Positions 37,875-47,176 of a DNA stretch of 64,000 nt are shown piece after piece (position 1 is the first letter of the stretch; every line of letters begins with the position of its first letter). The notes below the pieces were generated by a model. It was not told the origin of the DNA. It was given only the letters and a program-made list of their open reading frames with translations, and ran no database searches. Location of the stretch: NCBI GenBank assembly GCA_014381825.1, contig JACNKX010000088.1, forward strand, positions 184,445 through 248,444. The letters run 5' to 3'. Made by a program: the position numbers and the translations under genes. Source of the DNA: Planctomycetota bacterium (GTDB lineage Bacteria; Planctomycetota; Planctomycetia; Pirellulales; Pirellulaceae).

Positions 37875-40628
37875 TCAGGGCCTGCGTACAACCCCAACAC
37901 CAGAGCTGTTGATGCAGCAGCGAACCGCATAACCCAGCAGTAGCAGCCACGCACAACTGCTTACGATACCACCGAGAATGACCCGTTGTGGGCGATAGGT
38001 ATAGACGACGCGATGTTTGCCTGCTGGAAGAATCACAGCTCGCATCAGGCGATTGGCTCGATAGATCGGCAACTCCTTTGTCACGCCATCGGTTACTCGG
38101 ACGGCGCTCCAGCCAGGGTAAAACGTGTCGTTAAACACGACACAGCCTGGTGCAGTCAGACTCGCTTCGATCTCGACTCGTTGCGACGAGTAGTGTTTGA
38201 TCGCACATGGGTCGTCGTTAGATGCTATACGTTGTTCGTCCGCAATTCCCTCGGGCCGAAGTCTCAGCAGTTTGCCTCGCCCAGCCCAACGAGCTGGTGC
38301 AACTGCCGCCACAATGGGGTTTTCGCGCAAGGAATCTGAGTTCGGTGTGCCTTCTGTTGTTTCGATAATTGCAATGGAGCGCAGATCGCGCGGTAGTTCA
38401 TTATCGAAGAAGACGTGCCGAGTCCGATTGTCAATGTTTGATCGCGAACGATTGGCCAAGGGTGGCAGGACTTCGATGTTGCGAACAATCCATGCACGTG
38501 GGAATGCTTTCGAGTCGACCTGTAAGCGAACGCCATCGATTGCCAGTCCTGCCGACTCTAGAGAGGCGTCCGACGCGGCGACCTCATCGGAAGTTGCGAT
38601 GAATTGCACCGACATGGCACGCGTTTGAAGCCCGACTTGACTCGCAGAATCGCTTCCGTCCCGTTCACGAGCGACTCGCAAGTACGATTGCCAGTCGGCG
38701 GAAGTCAAAGTCGTGTGGCTGCCGATCATTGAGACGTTTGAGCCAAGATGATGTTTCGGAAGCATGGTGGCCCGCTCCCATGCAACGACTTTTTCGAGTC
38801 GATGCTGATCACTCTCCTTGCCCCACTCGGTTGGCAAGAGCGATGCTGCGGATTGGCGAAACAATCGTGGTGGAACGGAAGAGTCGGTTGCAGTTTCGAT
38901 TGCTCCTGCGAGCGTTAGTTTCTCGGACCAGATGTTAGCCGGAATTGTTAGTGTCATCCAGCCGTTAGCAAAGCAAAGTTCAACCGCGGTAGTCGCAATT
39001 AGTAGAATGCCACGAGATCGATGAAAGTACTTGTTCGTAGTGCTCAGCAGGAACCAGCACATCAGACCGAGGACCGCCGTGTGCAACAGTGTCCACAAGA
39101 CGCCACTTGTTGCTGCATCGATGTCGAGTGGTCCGAAGATTGCATCTGTCGGTGCTGCCGCGAGCCAGACCTGCCAAGAATTTTGAAACAGACCGAACGC
39201 GGCGGCAACCAGCAGGCTGACGGCTGTCAGCACGATAAACGGAATTGCGATTCGGCGAGAGCGCACAGCAACGAACTCGTCCCAACCTCTCGCCGCCAAC
39301 ATGCTGATCCCCAGCGACGCAATCACGAGCAACTTCGCTGGATAACGGAAATAGACGTATCCGGGCAACAGTGTCACGAACAACCAATATAAACCACCTA
39401 CCGGGTGGCCCACCGCGAGATGATCGGGCGAAGCGCTCATCACTGTGACGCGAACTTCATGAACGAGCCAGCCAATTCCGTACGCACCAAAGCTTGCCAT
39501 GATCGCCAGCGCGGTTATCGACGAGACGAATCGAACTTGCGCGTTGCATTGTCGCAATCGCCAACTGCACAAGGCTAATACGAATGGCAGCAACCCAAGA
39601 TACAGCGATGGCGTCCACGTTCGACCTTCTGTTGGAATCGCCGTACTCCAACGTTCGTTGACGGGAAAAATGCGACCAAAGAAGTTCGGCCAAACAAACT
39701 CGGCAAGATGCCACGGCCCGACCGAGAATTCGTAGACGTGTTGGAGGTGCGATCCAGCTTGCGGCGCACCGAGCAACCCGTCGGAGATGTCACGCGAATT
39801 GGTTGCCTTTCCAGATGTGAGCGAAGAGGCCGCTTCATACACGTTTCTCGGGGCATCCGGCGAGTCGCGACTGCTGTGACGTGTCCACTCGACCGCTGGC
39901 AAGATTTGGACGAGAGCAAGGCAGAGTCCGGCGCTTGCGGCGGCGGCGAGCAGGACAGGGCGTCTACATCTCCAAGGCATTGCGGTCGGGGCAGCCGATG
40001 AACCGCTGTCGTACCTTAGCAGCAGGGCGTACAGCGCTGCCAACATTCCGACGTGGTAAGCGGCTTGCGGATCGCCTCCCAGGACCATCAGAGCCAGCGT
40101 CGCGCCCATCGTCAGCGCCCATCCGAAACTACGCTCTCGCAGCATGCGGTCAGTCGCCAGGACCGCGAAAGGCAACCATGCGGCACCGACAAGAAACACC
40201 ACGTTGCAGTATTGAAAGAGAATACTTCCACCAAATGCGTACGAGATCGCGGCGAGTCCCGACGCTTCGATGCTGCACCTCCACCTCCTCGCGAGGAGGT
40301 ACGCCATCCCCGCTGCCAGCAGGACGTGTGCGGTGCCGTATAGGTGATACCGCAGCCGGTAGCTGACCGGCATCGCGAATACAAGTTTGCCAGGGTAGAG
40401 AACGCTTGACGTTGTATCTGCCAGGACTGGTGTCCCGCCGTTGTCGAGCGGATTCCACAACGGGACTCGACCCTCGCTACATTCGCGGCACTCCCATTCG
40501 AACAGCGGGTAGTAGTAATTCGCTGCATCCCTGAATCCGAAGCTGCGATTCTGTAGCAACACGGACCCGAAGTACCAGGAAAATGCGGCGAGAATTATCG
40601 CGATGATGAGGAGGCGAGGGCGAGTCAA
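37875..40628 (-). CDS. YfhO-like large membrane protein
   Basis: A 917-residue polytopic protein with about twelve hydrophobic segments in the first 560 residues and a soluble beta-rich C-terminal part, ending with two or so membrane segments. The motif region FRDAANYYYPLFEWECRECS and RVPLWNPLDNGGTPVLAD near the N-terminus, and the tail segment ending in GWSAVRV-type sequence (NDTFYPGWSA), match the YfhO/bacterial membrane protein family, related to GT-C glycosyltransferases. These proteins are thought to transfer sugars from lipid carriers on the outer face of the membrane. The substrate is unknown. It converges on cysE and lies downstream of hpnE. Confidence 0.8.
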   Translation of the reverse strand: MTRPRLLIIAIILAAFSWYFGSVLLQNRSFGFRDAANYYYPLFEWECRECSEGRVPLWNPLDNGGTPVLADTTSSVLYPGKLVFAMPVSYRLRYHLYGTAHVLLAAGMAYLLARRWRCSIEASGLAAISYAFGGSILFQYCNVVFLVGAAWLPFAVLATDRMLRERSFGWALTMGATLALMVLGGDPQAAYHVGMLAALYALLLRYDSGSSAAPTAMPWRCRRPVLLAAAASAGLCLALVQILPAVEWTRHSSRDSPDAPRNVYEAASSLTSGKATNSRDISDGLLGAPQAGSHLQHVYEFSVGPWHLAEFVWPNFFGRIFPVNERWSTAIPTEGRTWTPSLYLGLLPFVLALCSWRLRQCNAQVRFVSSITALAIMASFGAYGIGWLVHEVRVTVMSASPDHLAVGHPVGGLYWLFVTLLPGYVYFRYPAKLLVIASLGISMLAARGWDEFVAVRSRRIAIPFIVLTAVSLLVAAAFGLFQNSWQVWLAAAPTDAIFGPLDIDAATSGVLWTLLHTAVLGLMCWFLLSTTNKYFHRSRGILLIATTAVELCFANGWMTLTIPANIWSEKLTLAGAIETATDSSVPPRLFRQSAASLLPTEWGKESDQHRLEKVVAWERATMLPKHHLGSNVSMIGSHTTLTSADWQSYLRVARERDGSDSASQVGLQTRAMSVQFIATSDEVAASDASLESAGLAIDGVRLQVDSKAFPRAWIVRNIEVLPPLANRSRSNIDNRTRHVFFDNELPRDLRSIAIIETTEGTPNSDSLRENPIVAAVAPARWAGRGKLLRLRPEGIADEQRIASNDDPCAIKHYSSQRVEIEASLTAPGCVVFNDTFYPGWSAVRVTDGVTKELPIYRANRLMRAVILPAGKHRVVYTYRPQRVILGGIVSSCAWLLLLGYAVRCCINSSGVGVVRRP

Positions 40629-40687
40629 AGGAGTTTTGCTTTGCTTCGTTATGGGACGGACGGCGTCGTTGGCAACTCGCCATCATG

Positions 40688-42115
40688 TTACGCGAGTCGC
40701 AACCAGCGAGCGAGCCACGATGGTTCCAAGTCGGGCACTACCTGCGGTTTGTTGATGCCGATTTGTCCGAGGATTGCTTCGGCGGCGAGATACCCGCTAC
40801 GGACAGCTCCTTCCATCGTGGCTGGCCAACCCGTGCGAGTCCAGTCGCCAGCCAACAGGATCTGTCGGCAAGCTGTCTGCTGCGATGGACGTTGCCGCTC
40901 GACCTCGGGTGTGACCGAGAAGACCGCATGCGGTTCGGTGATCATTCGCCAGTCGAGTAGCTTCGCGCGATGGGCATCGGGAAATGTCTCACGTAAATCT
41001 TGAAGAACTTCCCGCAAGACCGACTCGCGAGTGCGGCTTGCGAGGTCCCGCGAGGCGCTTATCACGACTTGGTAGTAGTGCGATTCAGGAGCCGATGCTG
41101 AGCGGCTAATCGCGGGTCCGGTGAATACCCACTGGCTCAGTCGATCCACGAGTACAGCGTGTGGAAGATTCATAGTCGGCTGGTCGAACCAGAGGTGAAG
41201 CGAACTGATCGGCGACGAAGGAGTTCCGTCGGCAACGACCGCAATGTCCGATAGTTCGGTCGGCAAGACTTCGGCGGCTCGTCTCCACGGAACCGCGACG
41301 ACCGCGAAATCGAACTGGTGCGAAGCATCGTCATCGAGTCGTAGGCAGATGCCACGCTTGGACCGTTCAACTTTCCGAACCGGATTGCCGAGGTGGACTT
41401 CGGCATGATGCTTCGAAAGGTGTGCGGCGACTTGGTCGTACAATTGCTGAAGCGGAACGGCTGGAACATGGAGATTGAAGGCTGAGCTGGATCGAAGGAA
41501 ACCGTCCACGAACACTTTTCGCGCCGCATGAAGAGATGCGCGATCAAGTGACTCGGCCAGAGCACTGACGAGTACGACTTCCCAGAAACATCGAATCGCG
41601 TGTTCGGATTGTCCGTGATTGCGCAGCCAAGGACCGATCGTAAGGTGTTCGTCGTTTGATTGATTCGCCGATCGAGCGAGTGCTACCAGTCCGCGGCCAA
41701 TCTGGATGCGATCCTTGAGACTGAGATAGGAAAGTCGCATGAAGGACGGAGCGAGATGCAACGGTGCCGGCAACCAACCTGCCGCTCCCAAGTCGTTGCG
41801 TTTTCCATCCGTTGCAAAGAAGTGAAGCCGCGTGTCGCAACGCAAGAGATGGTCGCTGCCGGTTCGTTTGCAAAAGTCGAGAAAGTTAGTACAGCAACCC
41901 ATCGCGACGTGCTGGCAATTGTCGATAAGTTCGCCAGTCTGCGGCTCCTCGAACGAAGTCGCTCGACCTCCGAGCCGCCTTTTAGTCTCGAATAGCTCAA
42001 CAGATTGTCCGGCCTCGGCGAGCGCCGTGGCAGCAGCCAGTCCTGCCAAGCCGCCGCCCACGATGGCAACTCGGGTGGGCTGTTGCGGCGACGTCGAATC
42101 GGCGTTGATACTCAC
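40688..42115 (-). CDS. hpnE: Squalene-forming FAD-dependent oxidoreductase HpnE
   Basis: A 475-residue amine-oxidase-type flavoprotein. The N-terminal dinucleotide fold is clear (VAIVGGGLAGLAAATALAEA, then FETKRRLGGRATSFEE), and the C-terminal FAD segment reads ILLAGDWTRTGWPATMEGAV. Together with its two neighbours this identifies HpnE, which reduces hydroxysqualene to squalene in bacteria that lack a single squalene synthase. It starts 3 bases after the hpnD stop, so the three genes form one leftward operon. Confidence 0.92.
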   Translation of the reverse strand: MSINADSTSPQQPTRVAIVGGGLAGLAAATALAEAGQSVELFETKRRLGGRATSFEEPQTGELIDNCQHVAMGCCTNFLDFCKRTGSDHLLRCDTRLHFFATDGKRNDLGAAGWLPAPLHLAPSFMRLSYLSLKDRIQIGRGLVALARSANQSNDEHLTIGPWLRNHGQSEHAIRCFWEVVLVSALAESLDRASLHAARKVFVDGFLRSSSAFNLHVPAVPLQQLYDQVAAHLSKHHAEVHLGNPVRKVERSKRGICLRLDDDASHQFDFAVVAVPWRRAAEVLPTELSDIAVVADGTPSSPISSLHLWFDQPTMNLPHAVLVDRLSQWVFTGPAISRSASAPESHYYQVVISASRDLASRTRESVLREVLQDLRETFPDAHRAKLLDWRMITEPHAVFSVTPEVERQRPSQQTACRQILLAGDWTRTGWPATMEGAVRSGYLAAEAILGQIGINKPQVVPDLEPSWLARWLRLA

Positions 42116-42118
42116 CGT

Positions 42119-43066
42119 TCAGCTTCCCGATTGTCGGATCGTTGAGCGACTTTGAATCTTCGTGGAATGCATGTGAGGAGGCACATCGGGCCTTCGACTC
42201 GTCGTGTCGATCTTTGTCGGCCGAAATCGCAATGCTGCGGCGATCGCCTTCAGCTTTCCGCGATAGCCAAGTCGAATTCGTCGAGATAATACGTCGCCGT
42301 CGCCACGTTTTATCTCCTCGAGTAGCGTCCGATACGTCGAGAACATCAGGATAAACGCGCGTCTTCCGTGTGGATGCAAAAGCGTAGCGAGCGGAGCCGC
42401 CTCGTCGTACAGCCGTTCCACGAACGCGATTTGAAACCGCAAAAGATTACGGACCTGCTCGCTCATTGTCTCGCTGTGGAAGTCTTCCGGATGACAATCG
42501 AATCGCAAAAGTTCTTGGCGAGGCAAGTAGATTCGTCCCTGTTCAGCATCCTCGCTGAGATCTCGCAAGATGTTTGTCATTTGAAAGGCGACGCCACACG
42601 TCTCGGCTAATGTCTCGGCGCGTTCGTCTTCAAAACCAAAGATGTGAATGCAGGCCAAGCCGACGGCTGAAGCGACGTGGTAACAGTAATCTCTCAGTTC
42701 TTCGGAAGTCTGGTAGTTGGGAGGCATGAGATCCATCGCGACGCCGTCGACGATCGCAAACAGATACTTATCTGGAATCGAGAAACGAACGGTCGCGTCG
42801 TGCAGTGCTCGCCACAGCGGCGAGCAATAGTCTCCCCGTAGAGCGCACTCGAGTTCGGCTCGCCATTCGGCAAGTTGAGCTCGACGAGCGTCTGCTGGTT
42901 CGTTGCTGTCGGCAAGATCGTCTGTCAGACGCGAGAAAGCGTACAACGCGCACATCGCGCGGCGTTGGTCGCGAGGCAACAATCGAAATGACCAAAGGAA
43001 GCTGGACGCCGATCTTTGCGAGATCCGCTCACAGTAACGATAGGCCTCGTCGAGGTCGTTGGTCAT
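42119..43066 (-). CDS. hpnD: Presqualene diphosphate synthase HpnD
   Basis: A 315-residue trans-isoprenyl diphosphate synthase. The two aspartate-rich motifs are SRLTDDLADS and NILRDLSEDAEQGRIYLP, and YAFSRLTDD fits the squalene/phytoene synthase family. HpnD condenses two farnesyl diphosphates into presqualene diphosphate. The ATG at 43066 overlaps the TGA of hpnC (ATGA), giving a normal-sized protein; an in-frame extension to 43336 merely runs through hpnC and has no homology. The assignment as HpnD rather than HpnC rests on order and motif details. Confidence 0.9.
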   Translation of the reverse strand: MTNDLDEAYRYCERISQRSASSFLWSFRLLPRDQRRAMCALYAFSRLTDDLADSNEPADARRAQLAEWRAELECALRGDYCSPLWRALHDATVRFSIPDKYLFAIVDGVAMDLMPPNYQTSEELRDYCYHVASAVGLACIHIFGFEDERAETLAETCGVAFQMTNILRDLSEDAEQGRIYLPRQELLRFDCHPEDFHSETMSEQVRNLLRFQIAFVERLYDEAAPLATLLHPHGRRAFILMFSTYRTLLEEIKRGDGDVLSRRIRLGYRGKLKAIAAALRFRPTKIDTTSRRPDVPPHMHSTKIQSRSTIRQSGS

Positions 43067-44004
43067 CCTTGATCCCGTGGTACTCGCCATCCGGTGACTC
43101 GTTGTCGCAACCAACAACTGCTTGCCAGCTTTAGTTGTGTCAGTTTCCCAACCGTAGGTCGCCTTGTCCAGACGTCGTAGCGTGCGAGGCGAATCGCTTG
43201 CAAAATGGCGAGCCCGCCACGGATGAACAACTCGACTTGAAACCGAAGCTCTTTTGGCAACTGGTCGACGAGTGGCCGACCGCGATGAAGATACTCCGAC
43301 GCCCGCTCGACTTCCGACTTCATCAGGGCTCGCCAACGTTCATCGACGACACGGCGCTCGAAGCAGTCTTCCGTATAGCCAAACACATCTCGTACGTCTT
43401 GCGGCAAGTAGATGCGCCCGCGGGAAAAATCCTCCGCGACATCCTGCAGGAAGTTCGCGAGTTGTAGGCCCGTACAAACAGAATCTGACAAGGAAGCGTT
43501 GGTCTCCGAGTGGCAGCGTCCGAGATGGAGGACTAAGTGGCCGACGGGATTGGCCGAGCATCGACAGTAATCGAGCAACTCGTCATGGGTGGCATAGCGG
43601 ACTTGTTTTTGGTCACGCTCGAACGCTTTGATGAGGTCGAGAAATGGCTGAGTTGGAATAGAGAACTGCTGAATCGTCGGAAGAATCGCGATGAAGACCG
43701 GATGCTTTGCTGACCCGTTGAAGCAGTCTAACAATTGGGTCCGCCACCAATCGAGCAGCTCAAGGCGTTCGCTTGGCGTGCCAGCCTCGTCCGCCAAGTC
43801 ATCCGCCCACCGGCAGTAGGCGTACACATTACAAAAGTGTTGTCGGAGGTGATGCGGGAGCAGCCAGCTGACCACCGAGAAGTTTTCGTAATGTGACGAG
43901 GCGAGATGGCGGCAGTAAGTGGAAGCTTCGTCAATGGATAGGTGAACATCGGCGGCCTGCGGCCCGTAACGTTCAAGCTCCACGGCGCATCTTCGGTCAT
44001 CCAT
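43063..44004 (-). CDS. hpnC: Hydroxysqualene synthase HpnC
   Basis: A 313-residue member of the squalene/phytoene synthase family, with YAYCRWADDLADE and LANFLQDVAEDFSRGRIYLP as the two diphosphate-binding motifs and HYENFSVVSWLLP near the N-terminus, typical of HpnC. HpnC converts presqualene diphosphate to hydroxysqualene. It is the first gene of the hpnC-hpnD-hpnE operon; its start is about 97 bases from the divergent ispH start, so the promoters share this small gap. No squalene-hopene cyclase is adjacent, so the fate of the squalene cannot be told from the window. Confidence 0.9.
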   Translation of the reverse strand: MDDRRCAVELERYGPQAADVHLSIDEASTYCRHLASSHYENFSVVSWLLPHHLRQHFCNVYAYCRWADDLADEAGTPSERLELLDWWRTQLLDCFNGSAKHPVFIAILPTIQQFSIPTQPFLDLIKAFERDQKQVRYATHDELLDYCRCSANPVGHLVLHLGRCHSETNASLSDSVCTGLQLANFLQDVAEDFSRGRIYLPQDVRDVFGYTEDCFERRVVDERWRALMKSEVERASEYLHRGRPLVDQLPKELRFQVELFIRGGLAILQAIRLARYDVWTRRPTVGKLTQLKLASSCWLRQRVTGWRVPRDQG

Positions 44005-44101
44005 GAGTCGCCGTTACCGGGTGGCAAAAGGTGCGGTTGTTAATCTAGTCGCAACGCTTAATTTGCATTATGCTGGTCCCCGGACTGAGAGGCAATTGAC
44101 G

Positions 44102-45034
44102 ATGGAAATCATTCTGGCCAGCCCGCGAGGATTTTGTGCTGGCGTGAACATGGCGATCGAGAGTCTGGAACTCGCCATCAACACGTTTGGGGCACCCGTC
44201 TACGTGTACCATGAAATTGTCCATAACAAATTTGTGGTCGAAACGTTTTGTGATAAAGGCGCTGTCTTTGTTAATGCCTTGAGCGAAGTGCCCGTCGGGT
44301 CGAACTTGCTCTTCTCTGCACATGGTGTGTCACCCGAAATCCGGCGGATCGCGCGCGAGCGTAAGCTATATGCGATCGATGCGACGTGCCCACTCGTGAC
44401 CAAAGTGCATCTGGAAGCCGTGCGCTATGCAAAAGAGGGTTATCACATTATCTTGATCGGGCACGAAGGACACGACGAAGTTCTTGGCACGATGGGTGAG
44501 GCCCCGGAAGCAATGCTGTTGGTCGAGTCTCCGGAAGATGTCGACAAACTCGAAGTACCGGAAGGGGCCAAGTTGGCATATTTGACGCAGACGACGCTGT
44601 CGGTAGACGACGCGAATCGAATCATCGCTCGACTGCGAACGCGTTTTCCTGAAATCGCATCTCCGCCTAAGGACGACATTTGCTACGCTACGCAGAATCG
44701 CCAAGAGGCCGTTCGTGTTCTTTCCGATGGCGCTGATGTCGTCCTTGTGCTGGGCAGCCAAAACAGCTCGAACAGTCAGCGGTTGAAAGAACTCGCGGCA
44801 GAGCAGGGCGTGCGAGGCTACTTGATCGACGGAGCTGCCGATATCGATCCGACTTGGTTTGATCAGAATGACAAAGTTGTCGTAACCGCTGGTGCAAGCG
44901 CTCCGGAGTCAGTGGTACAAGAGTGCGTTACGTTTCTTTGCGAAAAGTTTGCAGCAACGGTCGAGATCCGTGAGCTGCGGAAGGAAGAAGTTCATTTCGC
45001 TTTGCCCAAGGAACTGCGAACGCTAACGGCTTGA
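44102..45034 (+). CDS. ispH: 4-hydroxy-3-methylbut-2-enyl diphosphate reductase
   Basis: A 310-residue iron-sulfur enzyme, the last step of the MEP pathway, making IPP and DMAPP. The three cluster-binding cysteines are in SPRGFCAGV, DATCPLVTK and DDICYATQNRQEAV; HEIVHN and GHEGHDEVLGTMGE are further signature segments. The ATG at 44102 has GAGG 9 bases upstream and gives the standard N-terminus MEIILASPRGFC. It stands divergent to hpnCDE, which use the isoprenoids it provides. A terminator follows at 45053-45119. Confidence 0.96.
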   Translation: MEIILASPRGFCAGVNMAIESLELAINTFGAPVYVYHEIVHNKFVVETFCDKGAVFVNALSEVPVGSNLLFSAHGVSPEIRRIARERKLYAIDATCPLVTKVHLEAVRYAKEGYHIILIGHEGHDEVLGTMGEAPEAMLLVESPEDVDKLEVPEGAKLAYLTQTTLSVDDANRIIARLRTRFPEIASPPKDDICYATQNRQEAVRVLSDGADVVLVLGSQNSSNSQRLKELAAEQGVRGYLIDGAADIDPTWFDQNDKVVVTAGASAPESVVQECVTFLCEKFAATVEIRELRKEEVHFALPKELRTLTA

Positions 45035-45052
45035 TTCGTACAAGCTGTACAG

Positions 45053-45119
45053 GCGGGTCGGTGGTCGAGTGATACGGGGATACTGCCCCTCGCCGTATTC
45101 TCCTGCCGGCCCGCTTTTT
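45053..45119 (+). terminator. Terminator-like hairpin after ispH
   Basis: GCGGGTCGG (45053-45061) pairs with CCGGCCCGC (45106-45114), with one G-T pair, followed by TTTTT. Within the loop GATACGG and CCGTAT can form a second stem. It lies between ispH and the convergent CBS gene. Confidence 0.7.
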
Positions 45120-45159
45120 CTGTCATCCGTTTTGCCGTTCGCTCCACGGCGAATCGGCG

Positions 45160-45585
45160 TCAGCTTTGGATGTAGCTCATGAGAAGATGATTCTCCATCG
45201 CGAGCTTCTGATGTTGAGCTTTCACGACGTCGCCGATCGAGATCAAACCGGCAAGCTTTCCGTCGTTGATGACCGGTAAATGCCGTACGTGTTTCTTCGT
45301 CATCAGCCCCATCGTGTCGTTGATGTTCTGATCGGGAGCGCCCGTGATAACGTCTTTTGTCATGCGCGCTTCAACAGTGACTTTGTCAAGCGTGTCGGAA
45401 GCACCGGCAATGGCGCGAAGTACGTCTCGCTCGGAGATAATGCCAACCATTGTTTCGCCGTTACAGACGACAAGCGAACCGCAGCGGTGCGCCACCATTT
45501 TGTCGACTGCATCGGCCATGGTCGCGGTTGGTTCTATCGAGAGGACATCAGTCCCCTTGGTGGCAAGGATATCTTTCAACAGCAT
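45160..45585 (-). CDS. CBS-domain pair protein
   Basis: A 141-residue protein made of two CBS domains: DVLSIEPTATMADAVDKMVAHRCGSLVV...VGIISERDVLRAI and TGAPDQNINDTMGLMTKKHVRHLPVINDGKLAGLISIGDVV. CBS pairs bind adenine nucleotides and act as energy or redox sensors, either alone or as regulators of a partner. No catalytic domain is fused here. GAGGA lies upstream of the ATG. It reads in the same direction as the operon further upstream but is separated from it by 286 bases, so it probably has its own promoter. Confidence 0.92.
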   Translation of the reverse strand: MLLKDILATKGTDVLSIEPTATMADAVDKMVAHRCGSLVVCNGETMVGIISERDVLRAIAGASDTLDKVTVEARMTKDVITGAPDQNINDTMGLMTKKHVRHLPVINDGKLAGLISIGDVVKAQHQKLAMENHLLMSYIQS

Positions 45586-45738
45586 CGGTTAGTCCTCCTC
45601 GAATGAGATGGAGTTGAATTTGGGACTACACCGTCTTCTCTGCGTTTCGTGTCTTCTGCCTTACGACTGAACAGTCGCGTTCCTCTAAGCACATCAACAT
45701 AGCTTGACGCGCACAGCAATGTCAAACGTTTCAGGCAC

Positions 45739-45805
45739 CTTGTGAATTACTTCACAAGCGTCCTCTGTGAATGGCGTCCTCTATGAATGGCGTCCTCTAT
45801 GAATG
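45739..45805. repeat. Small hairpin plus three 16-bp tandem repeats
   Basis: CTTGTGAA-TTAC-TTCACAAG (45739-45758) is a perfect 8-bp hairpin. It is followed by three head-to-tail copies of GCGTCCTCTATGAATG (45758-45773 with one change, 45774-45789, 45790-45805). The array lies in the gap between the CBS gene and the DUF1080 gene. Confidence 0.8.
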
Positions 45806-45871
45806 GCATAGTGACCATGCGGGGCCGAAGTGGGGCTTTGGGCGACGCTGCCAAGCTGGAGCCGCGAATTA

Positions 45872-47173
45872 TCACTCGGCGGTTGCAGGTTCGCTGCGTG
45901 GCGTGAGTTCGGCGATTTGCAGATTGCGGAACGAGATGTCGGTCGTTGGGTCGTGACCCTGGATCATGATCGTTCCTGGTTCGACACGTAATCCCTTTCG
46001 AGGATTCTCGTCTGGCGCTCGATCGTCGATCCAATCGACGACTTGATAGCCGTTCACCCAAGTCGCGACATGTTCCCCATCGGCGATTACCGTTTTGTTA
46101 AACCAATTGAGGTCGTTGGCAGCAACCAGCCTCGCGTTGACGCGTCGGAAAATTCCCCCCGTACCACAATCAACAGGCTTACTCCGATCACCATCTTCGA
46201 AGCCATTGTGGATTTGGCTTTCGTAGCCATTCATGGGTCCGCCAGGAATGCAACGAAAGAAAAAGCCTGAGTTTAACTGCTCGGCGTGCGTGATACATTC
46301 CAGTTGAAGCACGAAGTCTCCATACGATCCTTCGGACTCCAACTGACCACGACCGTCTTTCACGTTTAGATAGCCTTCATCGGTCACTGTGAACTTGCTC
46401 GGCATCTCCGGGTAGGTCTTCCAGCCGGTCAGATCTTCGCCGTTGAACATACTTAACATGCCGAGCGGTTTGAGTTTGATATTGCGAAATTCGATCTTGC
46501 CTTGATTCAGTTGCAAACCAATGTGTCCGCGGTGTAACGGTTCAGGATCGGTGTACTCCAAGACCTGTGCGCCATCAAGGTTTACTACGACCTTGTCGCC
46601 CAAAACGGTAACGTCATACTTTTGCCACTCGCTGCTGTCAAAGTTACCACTGGTTTTGGATCGTTTAACGAGGCTGCACGTAGGAAACGGATTATCGCTG
46701 TCGGCGATATTCAGTTCGTAACAATCCGTCGCAGGATCTTTGGGCTTGAGCGGCGTGTGCAGGAAGATGCCGCTGTTCGTTCCTGGTGCGCTGCGAAACT
46801 CGACATGAAGAACGTAGTCGCCGAATCGTGTCGTGGAACACAGTAAACCTGGCTCACCTTGATCGACCACGATTGTGTTGTCTTCGACGCGCCAATTCGC
46901 TTTCGAAGCGGCGGTCCAGCCAAACAAGGTCTCGCCGTCGAACAGCGAGATCCAGCCCTGCGCCAGTTCGATGTCGGCAAGTGGTTTTGGGGCTTCTGTT
47001 ATGGGCGGTGCGTCTTCTACGGCAACTTCCGTTTCAGTTTGGGCAGCGACCGGTGCGACGGACGCAGGCGGCGCGTTCGACGCAGTGGGTGCCGTCGAAG
47101 TTCCGCATCCAGCCAACGTGATCAACGACCAGCAAAAACAGCAGTTGGCGAATCGAGATCTTTGATTACACAT
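45872..47173 (-). CDS. Lipoprotein with two DUF1080 (3-keto-disaccharide hydrolase) domains
   Basis: A 433-residue protein with a signal ending in LAGC (lipobox). After a Ala/Pro/Glu-rich spacer, two concanavalin-like DUF1080 domains follow: WISLFDGETLFGWTA...FRSAPGTNSGIFL...QVLEYTD...GHIGLQLNQGKIEFRNIKLK, and MFNGEDLTGWKTYPEM...NSGFFFRCIPGG...GIFRR...TWVNGYQVVDWID...ISFRNLQI. DUF1080 proteins of this type hydrolyse 3-keto-glycosides or bind glycans; many planctomycetes have large families of them. Its start follows the creatininase-like gene by 3 bases, so it is the last gene of the operon. Confidence 0.88.
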   Translation of the reverse strand: MCNQRSRFANCCFCWSLITLAGCGTSTAPTASNAPPASVAPVAAQTETEVAVEDAPPITEAPKPLADIELAQGWISLFDGETLFGWTAASKANWRVEDNTIVVDQGEPGLLCSTTRFGDYVLHVEFRSAPGTNSGIFLHTPLKPKDPATDCYELNIADSDNPFPTCSLVKRSKTSGNFDSSEWQKYDVTVLGDKVVVNLDGAQVLEYTDPEPLHRGHIGLQLNQGKIEFRNIKLKPLGMLSMFNGEDLTGWKTYPEMPSKFTVTDEGYLNVKDGRGQLESEGSYGDFVLQLECITHAEQLNSGFFFRCIPGGPMNGYESQIHNGFEDGDRSKPVDCGTGGIFRRVNARLVAANDLNWFNKTVIADGEHVATWVNGYQVVDWIDDRAPDENPRKGLRVEPGTIMIQGHDPTTDISFRNLQIAELTPRSEPATAE

Positions 47174-47176
47174 AAT

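Noticed and set aside
42119..43336. A 90-residue N-terminal extension of HpnD
   Set aside because: The extension runs through the hpnC coding sequence; the ATG at 43066 coupled to the hpnC stop gives the normal protein.
45758..45805. Possible CRISPR array
   Set aside because: The three 16-base units are contiguous with no spacers, and no cas gene is nearby.
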